A stretch of DNA of 64,000 nucleotides from Jiangella sp. DSM 45060 (GCF_900105175.1 NZ_LT629771.1:4730501-4794500), one strand, 5' to 3'. Shown: positions 23,384 through 32,446, numbered from the stretch's first letter. Notes: generated by a model from the letters alone, not told the origin. Made by a program: numbers and translations.

Positions 23384-26311
23384 CTATGCGAGATCGCGAT
23401 GTCTCCCTCCTCCGCCCGGCACCAGTTCCTCGAGCAGCGCGACCGTCTCCGGCGCGAGTTCGATATCACCGATGCCGAGGAGGGTCTCGCTCATCTCGCC
23501 CTCCACCGCCATGACTCCGCCCCGCCCGTCGACGGCGTGCTGGGCGAGGATCAGGTCGCGCCAGAGCAACTGCTCGGCCGGCCTGACCCGCAGCCCGGCC
23601 CGGGCCGCGGCTCCCGCCGTGGCCGGGTCGCCGCCGTCGCGGGTGATGACGGACAACCGGTGCGCGGCGTCGACCAGCAGGTCCGACGCCACGCGTTCGA
23701 CGCGCGCCCGGGCGATCCAGGCGTAGCGTCCCTGCGGCCGCTCGCTCAGCACCGGGCCGCGGGCCACCCGCAGCGCCCGCCGCAGCAGGTCGGCCTCCTC
23801 GGACGGGCGCCGCGTCTGCCGCGCCTGGCTGAGCAGCGCGCACACGACGTCCCAGTCGAGGACGACGGTGTCGCTCAGCTTCAGCCGGCCGTCCTCGGTC
23901 ATCAGCAGGTACGGCGACCCGGCGCGGTCGACGCCCAGCCACTCGCGCACCCGCGCGAACGTGGACTCGCGCACCGCCGCCGTGACGCCGCGCGGCCACA
24001 CGGCCGCCGCCAGCACCGTCGGGTGCACGCCCTCGCGGTGCAGCGCCAGGTGCACGACGATCTCGGTGGCCAGCGCGCGGCGCTCGGCCTCGATCTCGGT
24101 GCGCGCCTGCACGACCACAGGGCCCAGGATGTACACCCGCACCGGCGCCGTGGCCAGCTCGGCCTCGGTGACCAGCGTGCGCACCTGCGGCACCTCGGGC
24201 CGGACCTCGGGCAGCCAGGCCTCGTTGAGGTTCGGCGCGCCGGGGTCGGGGTCGTGGCTGCGGTCCGGGTCGACCAGGCCGACCAGCGCCTCGATGCTGC
24301 GCCACGACAGCTGGTTGGCCCGCACCGACAGCCCGAGCGCGGGCAGTTCCAGAGTGCCGGCGGCGTCGACGTGGATGCGCCAGCGCGCGCCCGGCACCTC
24401 GCCGGCGCAGACCACGCCCAGCGGCGACCGCCCGGCGGCGTTCGTCAGCGCCACCAGCTGCTCGGCCAGCTCGCCGGTGGGCGGCGTGCCCAGCACGAGG
24501 TACTCGGGCATCCAGTTGCCGGCGCCACCCGGGCGGACCCGGCCGGTGAGCACGTCGGTGCCCAGGCGGTCGGCGCGGCGGGCGGCCAGCTCGGGCAGCA
24601 GCGGCTCGACGCCGTCGACCAGCCGCAACCGGCCCGGGTCGAAGACACTGAGCGCGTCGGGCAGGCCGTCGGCGGTGACCCGCAGGTGGTCGGACCACTG
24701 GTTGGTGGCCAGCTCGACGGCCAGCGCGGTGACCACCTCGAAGGTGGCCTCCGGGTCGCCGTCGATGCAGATGGGGCCGCCGGCCGCCTCGAGGTCGACG
24801 AGCACGTCGCGGTCGCCGCTGCGGCCGAGCGAGACCAGGCCGGGGTACGGCGCCAGCACGCGGCCGCGCAGTTCGGGGTCGACGGCGACGTCGGCGCGGT
24901 TCAGGATCCAGCGGCGGCCCTCGTCGAGCACCGACCACGGCTCCGGCGCGTCGACCCGGGCCGGCGCCAGCAGCAGCTCGACCGAGGCGCTGTCGACCAC
25001 GGCGGTGTACACCGGGGGCAGCGGCCGGCCGGCCTCCTGGCAGGACGACGCCAGGTGCCGCAGCGCGTAGTCGAGCCAGCGGGCGCGGTCGGGGTCGGCG
25101 CCGATGCGCAGCGCCACCTCGGCCTCGACCTCGTCGGCGCCCGGCTCGGGCGTGCGCCGGCGGCGGCGCATGAGCTCCAGCGCGGCCAGCACGCCCGCGG
25201 CCAGCAGCCCGGCGTCGATGAGGCCGGCGTGCGGGTTGGTGTTGACGGACTCGGCCTCACCGGTGGCGACGAAGTCGGCGAACAGCCCGGCGCCGGTCTC
25301 GCCGATGCCCTCCTGCTGGCCACCGCCCTCCTCGGACCCGACCGGCGGGGCCGGCGGCGGGGGCGGCGTCTCCGGCGCCGGCGTCTCGGCGGTGACGACG
25401 TCGACGCCCGCGGCGTCGGCCGGGACGATGAGCAGCCAGTTCGGGTAGATCAGCCGGGCCAGCGACAGCTCGTGGCCGTCGGGCTGCTCGCGGCCGCGGT
25501 TCAACTCGAAGATCTCCTGGTAGCGGCGGCCGTCGCCGAGGGTGCGCTCGGCGATGTCCCAGAGGTTGTCGTGGTAGCGGCCGTCGGGCGGCTGCACGAT
25601 GTAGACCTTCTGGCCGACCAGCTCGGCGCCCTCCTCGGGGTCGAGCACCATGTCGCCGAGGCGGTACTCGATCTCGCCCTCGGCGGGCGCGGCGGCGGCC
25701 GGCGCCTCCTGCTGGACGGTGACCTCGGCCTGGCCGTCGTAGGCCTCGGCCGTGACGCTGGTGCCGACGGGCGGCGCCTCGGGCGCGGCGGCCGGTGAGG
25801 CGGCCGCCGCCTGGCCGACCGCCGCGGTGGCGACCAGCACCGACGCGACCAGCGCGCGGGCGAAGCGCTGCGTCGGGCCGGACAGCGGCACCCGTCCGGG
25901 CAGCCCGACGCCGCGGACCGCGCTGCGCAACTCCGTCAGCACGCAGATGGTGAACTGCAGCCAGGCCAGCCACACCACCCACAGCAGCACGCCGACCACC
26001 TGCTCGGCGCCGATGGTGGCGGTGAGGTCGTCGCGCCCGGGCATGGACGTCGGGATCGGCGGCGGGCCGCCGAGGATCAGCAGCAGCACCGGCACGCCGA
26101 TGACCAGCAGCGCCAGCGCGAACCCGGCCGCGACGGCCTGCGGCATGCTGCGCTTGGCCTCCGGCACGCCGCGGCGCTGGAACCGCTGCGGCCCGGTCTC
26201 GCGCAGCGACGCGGTGGCCGTGACCGACGCCTCGATCGGCGACACCGGCCGCGACGTGCGCTCCGTCCGGGTCTGCGGCCGCGACGCGCGGCGCCCCCTG
26301 CTCTCGTTCAT
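23384..26311 (-). CDS. membrane LysM-BTAD protein at the end of the Tad operon
   Basis: 975 residues. Order: basic cytoplasmic N-terminus, two membrane segments (about 60-85 and 110-130) and another hydrophobic stretch (about 155-175), a LysM-like module (KVYIVQPPDGRYHDNLWDIAERTLGDG, about 245-310), a Pro-rich linker, a short hydrophobic segment near 365-375, a long middle region without a recognised family, and a C-terminal winged-helix plus BTAD/TPR region (VRVYILGP ... AVWPRGV ... FARVREWLG), as in SARP-type regulators. ATG 26311 overlaps the upstream stop. Such LysM-BTAD proteins commonly close actinobacterial Tad loci. The role may be sensing or anchoring; DNA binding is unproven. Confidence 0.85.
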   Translation of the reverse strand: MNESRGRRASRPQTRTERTSRPVSPIEASVTATASLRETGPQRFQRRGVPEAKRSMPQAVAAGFALALLVIGVPVLLLILGGPPPIPTSMPGRDDLTATIGAEQVVGVLLWVVWLAWLQFTICVLTELRSAVRGVGLPGRVPLSGPTQRFARALVASVLVATAAVGQAAAASPAAAPEAPPVGTSVTAEAYDGQAEVTVQQEAPAAAAPAEGEIEYRLGDMVLDPEEGAELVGQKVYIVQPPDGRYHDNLWDIAERTLGDGRRYQEIFELNRGREQPDGHELSLARLIYPNWLLIVPADAAGVDVVTAETPAPETPPPPPAPPVGSEEGGGQQEGIGETGAGLFADFVATGEAESVNTNPHAGLIDAGLLAAGVLAALELMRRRRRTPEPGADEVEAEVALRIGADPDRARWLDYALRHLASSCQEAGRPLPPVYTAVVDSASVELLLAPARVDAPEPWSVLDEGRRWILNRADVAVDPELRGRVLAPYPGLVSLGRSGDRDVLVDLEAAGGPICIDGDPEATFEVVTALAVELATNQWSDHLRVTADGLPDALSVFDPGRLRLVDGVEPLLPELAARRADRLGTDVLTGRVRPGGAGNWMPEYLVLGTPPTGELAEQLVALTNAAGRSPLGVVCAGEVPGARWRIHVDAAGTLELPALGLSVRANQLSWRSIEALVGLVDPDRSHDPDPGAPNLNEAWLPEVRPEVPQVRTLVTEAELATAPVRVYILGPVVVQARTEIEAERRALATEIVVHLALHREGVHPTVLAAAVWPRGVTAAVRESTFARVREWLGVDRAGSPYLLMTEDGRLKLSDTVVLDWDVVCALLSQARQTRRPSEEADLLRRALRVARGPVLSERPQGRYAWIARARVERVASDLLVDAAHRLSVITRDGGDPATAGAAARAGLRVRPAEQLLWRDLILAQHAVDGRGGVMAVEGEMSETLLGIGDIELAPETVALLEELVPGGGGRHRDLA

Positions 26312-26739
26312 CACAACTCCCCCGTGATGCCGACCGCCGGGCGTGACGTGGCCTCCCCCTCGATGGGGAAGTCCTCGATGAAGATCAGTTGCAGCAGCGA
26401 GGTGTTCACCCGGTCCTCGGCGTGCACGGACACCTCGTTGCCGTTGAAGTTCACCGTCACCTGTCCGGCGGCGTAGCCGCGCGCGCTCATGTAGTCGACG
26501 GCGGCCTGCCGTGCCTCGGCCTCCAGCAGGACCACCTGTCCCGTCTCGCGCAACGCCTCGATGTCGATCTGGTTCGCGGCCGCGCGGGCCGCCTGTTCGG
26601 CGTCGTCGTACAGTCGCTGCCGCGCGTTGATGGCGAACCCTCCGTCGATGACCAGCCCGGCCAGCATGAACAACATGACCGTCAGCGTGACGACCATGGC
26701 GCTGATGGCGCCCCGCTCCGACCGCGCCGCCCGCCTCAC
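26311..26739 (-). CDS. TadG-like pilus assembly protein
   Basis: 142 residues: a short basic leader (RRAARSERGA), one hydrophobic segment with Glu-free start (ISAMVVTLTVMLFMLAGLVIDGGFAI) and an extracytoplasmic domain. The leader-plus-helix followed by VIDGGFAINARQRLYDDAEQAARAAA is the pattern of TadG/TadE-type minor pseudopilins. It is coupled by GTGA overlap to the preceding tadE and by overlap to the LysM-BTAD gene. It probably acts in priming or anchoring the Flp pilus at the membrane. Confidence 0.82.
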   Translation of the reverse strand: MRRAARSERGAISAMVVTLTVMLFMLAGLVIDGGFAINARQRLYDDAEQAARAAANQIDIEALRETGQVVLLEAEARQAAVDYMSARGYAAGQVTVNFNGNEVSVHAEDRVNTSLLQLIFIEDFPIEGEATSRPAVGITGEL

Positions 26740-27161
26740 AGCGACCCCCGCAGCTCGTCGATGGGTGCGAAGCTCTCGCCCTCGAGCGTCGTGCTGCCCG
26801 GGAAGCCGGCGAAGCCGAGGCCGTCGAAGCTGACCTGGCAGGTGACCCGGACGCTGATCATCTCGCCGGGCGCGAAGGTGCCGCCGAGCTGCACCGGCGC
26901 GCAGCTGACGCCACCGGGGCGGGTGCTGTCGACGATGGCCTGCGCCGCCTGCCGGGCCGACGACACGTCGCGCTGCAGCGACGCCGAGCGCACGGCGTCG
27001 CGGGCCATCGCCTCGACGTCGCCGCGGCGGTCGACGTACCGGCCGAGCCCGACGATCAGCATCATGACCGCGATGAGGACAGGGGCGAGGATCACGACCT
27101 CGATGGCCATGGATCCCTCCTCTCTCCTCGCCGCGCGCGCGGCCCTCAGCCGGCCGATCAC
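26736..27161 (-). CDS. tadE: TadE-family minor pilin (1)
   Basis: 141 residues with a class III prepilin-like start: basic leader ending EEG, then SMAIEVVILAPVLIAVMMLIVGLGRYV, with Glu at the position expected for pseudopilins. The periplasmic-side domain carries two cysteines (VSCAPVQ and RVTCQVS), likely a disulphide. GTG 27161 was chosen because it keeps the leader peptide. An internal ATG at 27110 has a very strong RBS (GGAGG) but would remove the leader, so it may be an alternative start or coincidence. GTGA overlaps on both sides. Confidence 0.83.
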   Translation of the reverse strand: MIGRLRAARAARREEGSMAIEVVILAPVLIAVMMLIVGLGRYVDRRGDVEAMARDAVRSASLQRDVSSARQAAQAIVDSTRPGGVSCAPVQLGGTFAPGEMISVRVTCQVSFDGLGFAGFPGSTTLEGESFAPIDELRGSL

Positions 27162-27577
27162 AGGTCCGGCACGAACTGCTCGATGGGGCCCTCGATCGTC
27201 TGTGTGACCTCGGGCGCCAGGTTGTTGATGATCTCCGTCGACCGGCCGCGGACGGTGACGCGGACGTTCTCGCCCACCTGGATGGCGTTGATCTCGGTGA
27301 TCACCAGGTGGCCGTTGCCGACGGCGTCGGCGTACTCGCGGCCGCGGGCCTCGGCCGCCGCCAGCGCCTCCGGGGTGCCGCCGCCGATGCGCGCCGTCCG
27401 GGCCGCCTCACGCGCCGCCGCGGCCGCGATCTGGTTGCCGTGCCAGGTCAGCGAGAACTGCACGATGATGAAGATGATCAAGAACATGATCGGGGTGTAC
27501 AGCGCGAGCTCGATGGCGCTCGCACCCCGCTCCGGTCTCGACCGCAGCCGTGCGAGCCGCGCCTGGACGACGTTCAT
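27158..27577 (-). CDS. tadE: TadE-family minor pilin (2)
   Basis: 139 residues: basic leader, PERGASAIELALYTPIMFLIIFIIVQFSLTWHGNQ as the prepilin-like helix with Glu at +5, then an extracytoplasmic domain rich in Val/Ile-Thr. This is the standard TadE layout (RG-x-x-A-[IV]-E). Processing by a prepilin peptidase is expected between Gly and Ala; no peptidase gene is in this locus. It follows the small pilin gene by 7 bp. Confidence 0.85.
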   Translation of the reverse strand: MNVVQARLARLRSRPERGASAIELALYTPIMFLIIFIIVQFSLTWHGNQIAAAAAREAARTARIGGGTPEALAAAEARGREYADAVGNGHLVITEINAIQVGENVRVTVRGRSTEIINNLAPEVTQTIEGPIEQFVPDL

Positions 27578-27584
27578 CGCTGCG

Positions 27585-27800
27585 TCAGAGCCCGCCGCCG
27601 GGGGCGTCCGGGATGTCGATGGACTCGGCCTCGTCGGTGACCAGACGGTAGATCACCACGCCGACGGCGGCGGCGAGGGCCACGAGGATCGCCGTGATGA
27701 TGACGAACTCGATGGCCGACGCGCCGCGCTCGGGGGCGCGCCGGGCCCGCTCGATGTGCACCTGGAGGCTCAGCAGCAGCCATCCGATGGGGGTTGTCAT
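27585..27800 (-). CDS. small Flp-type pilin
   Basis: 71 residues: a 27-residue leader, then ERGASAIEFVIITAILVALAAAVGVVIYRLV, which matches the Flp/TadE cleavage and helix pattern (G|ASAIE), and a short polar tail ending PDAPGGGL. Size and position after tadC make it the best candidate for the major Flp pilin, although it has EF rather than the common EY after the cleavage site. The ATG 27800 has an AGGAGAAG ribosome-binding site, one of the best in the operon, consistent with high expression. Confidence 0.8.
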   Translation of the reverse strand: MTTPIGWLLLSLQVHIERARRAPERGASAIEFVIITAILVALAAAVGVVIYRLVTDEAESIDIPDAPGGGL

Positions 27801-27849
27801 GAGGGACTTCTCCTCGTGGTGGGGTAGGTGGTTCGATTCGCGAAGGTCG

Positions 27850-28770
27850 TCAACTCTGCTCCAGCACCCCCATCAACGCGGGGTACACGAGGAAGAGCAG
27901 GAACCCGCAGCACAGCACCAGCTGGGCGACCAGCATGGACTGCGACCGCTGCCCGGCCTTCCCCTCGATCTCGGCCAGCTCGCGGCGCCGCAGCGAGCCG
28001 GCCCGCGCGGCCAGCGACTCGCGCACCTTGGCGCCGTCCTCGGCGACCAGCGCCAGCGCCGCGGCGAGGTCGCGCAGCTCGTCGACGCCGACCTCGTCGC
28101 CCAGCTCGCCCAGCGCCGCCCAGGGGGTGACGCCGTGCAGCCGGGCGGTCAGCAGCGTATCGCGGATGCGCACCATGGCCCATCCGTCGCTGAGCGACGA
28201 CGCCGCCTGCAGCGCCTCGGGGACGCCGCGGCCGCCGGCGAGGTTCATCGCGACGAGGTCGAGGAACGAGCCGACGACGTGACGGAAGTCGCGGCGGCGG
28301 TCGGCCGCGCTGGACCGTGCCGACAGCGTCGGGATCAGCCCGAAGATCAGCGCGAGGACGATGCCGATGACGGTGCCGGCCGGGATGCTCAGCCCGACCT
28401 GCGCGAACGAGAGGATCGCGGCCAGGACCACCGGCATCAGGAAGCCGACCAGCGCGGCCAGCACCGACGTCGCGAGGTGGCCCTCGACGGACTTGCCGAG
28501 CAGCGAGAGGTCGCGGCGCAGCGAGCCGAGGTTGATCCCCACGCCCTCCAGCGCGCCGCGCAGCCGGCCGCCGAACCGGCGCATCGTGGCGGACTCGCCG
28601 CTGCCGGACGTGACGGTGGCCGCGGTGAGGCGGTCGCGACGGGCCCGGCTGCGCTCGGCGTCGAGGCGGGCCAGCGCGGCCGCCGGGTTGACCCGCGGGA
28701 CCGCGAGCACGTAGCCGAGCAGCAGCGCGCCCGCGCCGGCGATGGCGCCCGCGACCAGGACCAGCGTCAT
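27850..28770 (-). CDS. tadC: Tad pilus inner-membrane protein TadC
   Basis: 306 residues of the type II secretion system F family. Membrane segments are at the N-terminus (VLVAGAIAGAGALLLGYVLAV) and around 110-160, and there is a C-terminal pair including LVLCCGFLLFLVYPALMGVL. The cytoplasmic F domain has FLDLVAMNLAGGRGVPEAL. Together with TadB it forms the platform that couples the TadA ATPase to the pilus. ATG 28770 overlaps the tadB stop (ATGA). Confidence 0.9.
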   Translation of the reverse strand: MTLVLVAGAIAGAGALLLGYVLAVPRVNPAAALARLDAERSRARRDRLTAATVTSGSGESATMRRFGGRLRGALEGVGINLGSLRRDLSLLGKSVEGHLATSVLAALVGFLMPVVLAAILSFAQVGLSIPAGTVIGIVLALIFGLIPTLSARSSAADRRRDFRHVVGSFLDLVAMNLAGGRGVPEALQAASSLSDGWAMVRIRDTLLTARLHGVTPWAALGELGDEVGVDELRDLAAALALVAEDGAKVRESLAARAGSLRRRELAEIEGKAGQRSQSMLVAQLVLCCGFLLFLVYPALMGVLEQS

Positions 28771-29627
28771 GCTCGCACCTCCCCCGGCTCGGCCGTGACC
28801 AGGAACCGGGCCGGCGTCTCGAACTTCGCCAGCCGGCGCATCCAGAGGAAGCCGATGGCGAAGATGCCGATGACGACGCCCAGCACGATCTGCCCGGCCG
28901 GCGAGTTGTACGGCTCGACGAAGCTGCGGTTCACGATCGACAGGCCGACCATGAAGAACAGGCTGACGCCGACGACGATCTGCACCGAGCGGCGAGTGCT
29001 GGCCCGGCCGGCCATGACCCGCTGGCGCATGTCGAGCTCGGCGCGCGCGGAGTCGGCCAGCGACGACAGCACCTGCCGCAGGCCCGGCCCACGCAGCCGG
29101 GCGTTGAGGATCAGCGCCGACACGACGAGGTCGGCACTGGCGTCGTCGAGGTCGTCGGCGAAGCGCTCGAGCGCCTCGGGCATCGGCATGCGGATGCGCA
29201 GCCGGTCGGCCAGCAGCCGCAGCTGCGGCTGGATGGACGGCGCTGCCGCGTACACCGTGGCCGGGATGGCCTGCTCGAGGCCGACGGCGCCGGCGATGGT
29301 GTCGCGCAACGACTCGGTCCACGACGCCAGCCCCTCGAGCCGTGCGATGGACGTCCGCTCCTCCTTCGCCCCGCCGAACAGCGCCGGCCAGAACGCCACG
29401 AGCAGACCGGCACCGATGGCCGCCACCGGCCAGCGGGTCAGCAGCAGCGTGCCCACGCCGGCGACGATGCCGTACACCGTCTGCTTCCCCAGCCGCTCGA
29501 CCACCGACCGGTTCGAGCCCGGCGACGGCGGCTTCGGCTCGCTGCCGCGAATCGCGACGATCAGCAGCAGCACCGCGGCGCCGATAGCGGCGCCGATGAG
29601 GGTGATCAGCAGGATGGTGGGGCTCAC
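28767..29627 (-). CDS. tadB: Tad pilus inner-membrane protein TadB
   Basis: 286 residues, T2SS F family. N-terminal membrane segments (LLITLIGAAIGAAVLLLIVAI and a second near 55-80) are followed by a cytoplasmic domain with LASWTESLRDTIAGAVGLEQAI, then two C-terminal membrane segments (about 195-255). It partners with TadC. The start is GTG 29627, overlapping the tadA stop (GTGA). Confidence 0.9.
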   Translation of the reverse strand: MSPTILLITLIGAAIGAAVLLLIVAIRGSEPKPPSPGSNRSVVERLGKQTVYGIVAGVGTLLLTRWPVAAIGAGLLVAFWPALFGGAKEERTSIARLEGLASWTESLRDTIAGAVGLEQAIPATVYAAAPSIQPQLRLLADRLRIRMPMPEALERFADDLDDASADLVVSALILNARLRGPGLRQVLSSLADSARAELDMRQRVMAGRASTRRSVQIVVGVSLFFMVGLSIVNRSFVEPYNSPAGQIVLGVVIGIFAIGFLWMRRLAKFETPARFLVTAEPGEVRA

Positions 29628-30925
29628 GCGACCACGCCCGCGTTGGCGTCGTAGCCCACCGCGATGAGGTCCTCGATGCAGGCGATGGGGGCGGCCGGCA
29701 CGGCGACGCCGTCGGGGCCGGAGGCGAAGATCTCACTGGAGAGCACCCGGCCGTCGACGCCGTTGATCTCGCGGATGCTGGACACGAACCGGCGCAGCCG
29801 GCCGCCCTCGGCGAACTCGTTGCGCTTCTCGACGAACACGACGAAGTCGATGGCGCCGGCGATCAGCATCATCGTCGCCTCGACCGGCAGCCGCTCGACC
29901 GACTGGATGGCGTAGGTCGAGATGCGGTTGAACACCTCGATCGAGCTGTTGGCGTGGATGGTCGACAGCGAGCCGTCGTTGCCCTGGCTCATGGCGTTGA
30001 GCATGGTGACGATCTCGTCGCCCAGCACCTCGCCGACGATGACCCGGCTGGGGTTCATGCGCAGACTGCGGCGGACCAGCTCGGCCATGGTGATGGCGCC
30101 CTGGCCCTCGGAGTTGGGCAGCCGCTCCTCGAACGCGACGACGTTCGGGTGCAGGTCGGCGAACTCGCCCAGGCCCAGCTCGAGCGCCCGCTCGACGGTG
30201 ATGAGCCGCTCGCCCGCCGGGATCTCGTTGGCCAGCGCCCGCAGCATGGTGGTCTTGCCGGCGTTGGTGGCCCCGGCGATCATGATGTTCTTGCGCGCGG
30301 CCACGGCCGCGGACAGGAACGCGGCCAGCTCCTCGGTGACCGAGCCGTAGCCGACGAGGTCGTCGAGGTGCACCCGCGACAGCCGGGCACGCCGGATCGA
30401 GATGGCCGGCCGGGCGCACACGCCCATGACGGCCGAGAGCCGGCTGCCGTCGGGCAGGCGGAGGTCGAGCTGCGGGTTCGCGGAGTCGAACGGGCGGCTG
30501 GTGAGGCCGGAGTAGGCGCCCAGGATCTGCACCAGCTCGACCAGCTCGTCGTCGCTCTCGGCGACCGGCGCGCCGTTGACCTCGCGGCCGTCGGAGTACT
30601 GGATGAAGACGTTGTCGCAGCCGTTGATGTCGATGTTCTCGACGTCGAGGTCGTCGAGCAGCGGCTGCAGCCGGCCGACGCCGAACAGCGCGGCGTGGAT
30701 GCCGGAGGAGATCTCCTCCTCTTCCTCCGCCGACGGCGGCGTGCGCCCGGCCGCGATCTCGGCCCGGGCGTGCGCGTCGAGGACCCGGCTGATGACGGCG
30801 CGGGCGAACTGCCGCTCGTCCTCGCCCGACATCGGCGGGATGCCGTTGGAGGCGTCGTCGCGGCGCTGCCGGGCGAGGGTGTCGGCGACCTCCTCGCGGA
30901 GGGTGCGGACGAGGTTCTGGTCCAC
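29624..30925 (-). CDS. tadA: Tad pilus assembly ATPase TadA/CpaF
   Basis: 433-residue secretion ATPase of the VirB11/CpaF type that powers Flp pilus assembly. It shows an N-terminal domain (VENIDINGCDNVFIQY), Walker A GATNAGKTT, ALELGLGEF, the Walker B region RVIVGEVLGDE and the His box STIHANS. GTG 30925 with AGGAG upstream is chosen over the longer open frame because the family starts about here. It follows tadZ by 5 bp. Confidence 0.95.
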   Translation of the reverse strand: MDQNLVRTLREEVADTLARQRRDDASNGIPPMSGEDERQFARAVISRVLDAHARAEIAAGRTPPSAEEEEEISSGIHAALFGVGRLQPLLDDLDVENIDINGCDNVFIQYSDGREVNGAPVAESDDELVELVQILGAYSGLTSRPFDSANPQLDLRLPDGSRLSAVMGVCARPAISIRRARLSRVHLDDLVGYGSVTEELAAFLSAAVAARKNIMIAGATNAGKTTMLRALANEIPAGERLITVERALELGLGEFADLHPNVVAFEERLPNSEGQGAITMAELVRRSLRMNPSRVIVGEVLGDEIVTMLNAMSQGNDGSLSTIHANSSIEVFNRISTYAIQSVERLPVEATMMLIAGAIDFVVFVEKRNEFAEGGRLRRFVSSIREINGVDGRVLSSEIFASGPDGVAVPAAPIACIEDLIAVGYDANAGVVA

Positions 30926-30930
30926 CGTGG

Positions 30931-31710
30931 TCAGCTCCTGCTCGGGATGCGCGTGTGTGCCTCGGCCAGCCGGCGCACGGAGTCGCTGAGCTCGCGGGCC
31001 GAGCGGACGAGCAGCGAGCGGTCGATGCGACGGCTCCACCGGCCGGCCAGCGCGCCCGCCGCCTTGGGGTCGTCGGCGACGCGGCCCAGCACGGTGACCT
31101 GGTGGCCGTCGTGCTGCAGCAGGCGGTCGAGATCGCGCGGGCCCGCGGTGTCGCGGCTGTCGGTGACCAGCGCGATGCCGACCGGGATGCTGCCGGCCGA
31201 GCCGATCTGCAGCGGCTCGGCCAGCCAGCGCAGCCGCTCGCGCAGGTGCGCGTAGTACTCGATGCCCGGCCGGACCACGAAGACGACGGCGTCGGCGGCG
31301 TTCATGACCGGCAGCAGCGGCGTGCCGGGGACGATGCGCCCGCAGTCGACCAGCACGTCGACCGGCATGTTCTTGAGCATGGTGCCGAGCGCGGGCCAGG
31401 CCGAGCCGATGCCGGTGAGCTGCTCGGGCCGGGTGACGCCGGCCAGCAGGTCGAGGCCGCCGTCGGCGGTCTGCAGGTGCTCGGCCAGATGGGCCTCGGC
31501 GACGCCCCGGCGCGCGGCCGCGGCCAGCGAGAGCAGGCCGCGCTCGGGGTCGAGCGGCTCGCCCTCGGCGTCGCGGTGACGCAGGGCGAGGTCGCCGCCG
31601 GCGGGGTCGAAGTCGGCGACCACGACGTCGTGCGGCCAGATGGCGCCGAGGGCGTTGACCGTGGTGGTCACGCCCGGGGAGCCCTTGGCGGACGCGAACG
31701 CGATGAGCAC
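30931..31710 (-). CDS. tadZ: TadZ/CpaE-like MinD-family ATPase
   Basis: 259 residues. It opens VLIAFASAKGSPGVTTTVNALG, the deviant Walker A of CpaE-like proteins (second lysine replaced by Thr). VADFDPAGGDLAL follows, and a mid-domain VDCGRIVPGTPLLPVMNAADAVVFVVRP matches the MinD/ParA fold. It lacks the response-receiver domain of some CpaE proteins. It is thought to set the polar or subcellular site of pilus assembly. The start is GTG 31710, 4 bp after the cpaB stop. Confidence 0.85.
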   Translation of the reverse strand: MLIAFASAKGSPGVTTTVNALGAIWPHDVVVADFDPAGGDLALRHRDAEGEPLDPERGLLSLAAAARRGVAEAHLAEHLQTADGGLDLLAGVTRPEQLTGIGSAWPALGTMLKNMPVDVLVDCGRIVPGTPLLPVMNAADAVVFVVRPGIEYYAHLRERLRWLAEPLQIGSAGSIPVGIALVTDSRDTAGPRDLDRLLQHDGHQVTVLGRVADDPKAAGALAGRWSRRIDRSLLVRSARELSDSVRRLAEAHTRIPSRS

Positions 31711-31714
31711 CGGG

Positions 31715-32446
31715 TCAGTCCTCCTCGGAGTCGAACGGGACGCCCCGCTCGACCAGCGTGACGACCAGTTGGTTGGTGGCGGCCAGGCCGCCGACGGTGG
31801 CGGCGTCGCCGCGGTCGACCAGCAGCGTGACCATGGAGCCGGCCCCGCCGCCGGTGTTGCCGGTGCCCTCGGCCGCGGTGGCCGACGCGACCCGCGCGCC
31901 CTCGACGACGGTCTTGCCCTCACCGGTGACGATGGACACGAGGTCGACGATGTCGCCGGCCCGCAGCCCGCCGGCCGGCAGGAAGCCCTGCGCGAGGAAC
32001 GCGCCGACGGCGGTCTGGCCCTCCGACAGCGGCGCCTGCGTCTCCAGCATGGTGGTGTCGAGCAGCTGGCCCTCGGCGAGGGCGACCCGGGCGTACCGTC
32101 CGACGACGTCGTCGGCCTGCGACTCCGGGATGAGGCTGTCGAGCTCGGAGGCGACCTGCGTGGTCTCGAGGTCCTCGCGGGCGATCTGCTCGCCCGCGGC
32201 GACCGGCCCGGCCAGGACGAGCACGGGCGTGCGTTCGTCGACGCGCATGGCCAGCAGCGCGGCGACCGCCGCCCCGCCGACGATGAGCAGCACCGCCAGC
32301 GCGGCCAGTGCCGGGCGGCGTTGCCGCGGCGGCGATGGCAGCCGCGTGCTGTCGGCGCGGACCCGCTGGTTGCTGCGGATGCCGCGCTGTTCCCGTGCGC
32401 GCTGGCGCTCGTTGGCCGCGTCAGTGGTCTGAGTTGTCCCCGCCAT
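31715..32446 (-). CDS. cpaB: SAF-domain pilus protein CpaB/RcpC-like
   Basis: 243 residues: basic cytoplasmic start, one membrane helix (ALAALAVLLIVGGAAVAALLAM, about 47-68), a SAF domain (VLVLAGPVAAGEQIAREDLETTQV) and a second beta-rich region (LPAGGLRAGDIVDLVSIV). CpaB proteins bind cell-wall material and support the pilus passage. It is the first gene of the Tad operon; its ATG at 32446 lies about 130 nt behind the promoter at 32585-32614. Confidence 0.88.
   Translation of the reverse strand: MAGTTQTTDAANERQRAREQRGIRSNQRVRADSTRLPSPPRQRRPALAALAVLLIVGGAAVAALLAMRVDERTPVLVLAGPVAAGEQIAREDLETTQVASELDSLIPESQADDVVGRYARVALAEGQLLDTTMLETQAPLSEGQTAVGAFLAQGFLPAGGLRAGDIVDLVSIVTGEGKTVVEGARVASATAAEGTGNTGGGAGSMVTLLVDRGDAATVGGLAATNQLVVTLVERGVPFDSEED

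Noticed and set aside
27105..27125. Strong GGAGG plus ATG at 27110 as the tadE start
   Set aside because: It would remove the prepilin leader and its cleavage glycine; kept only as an alternative in the feature text.
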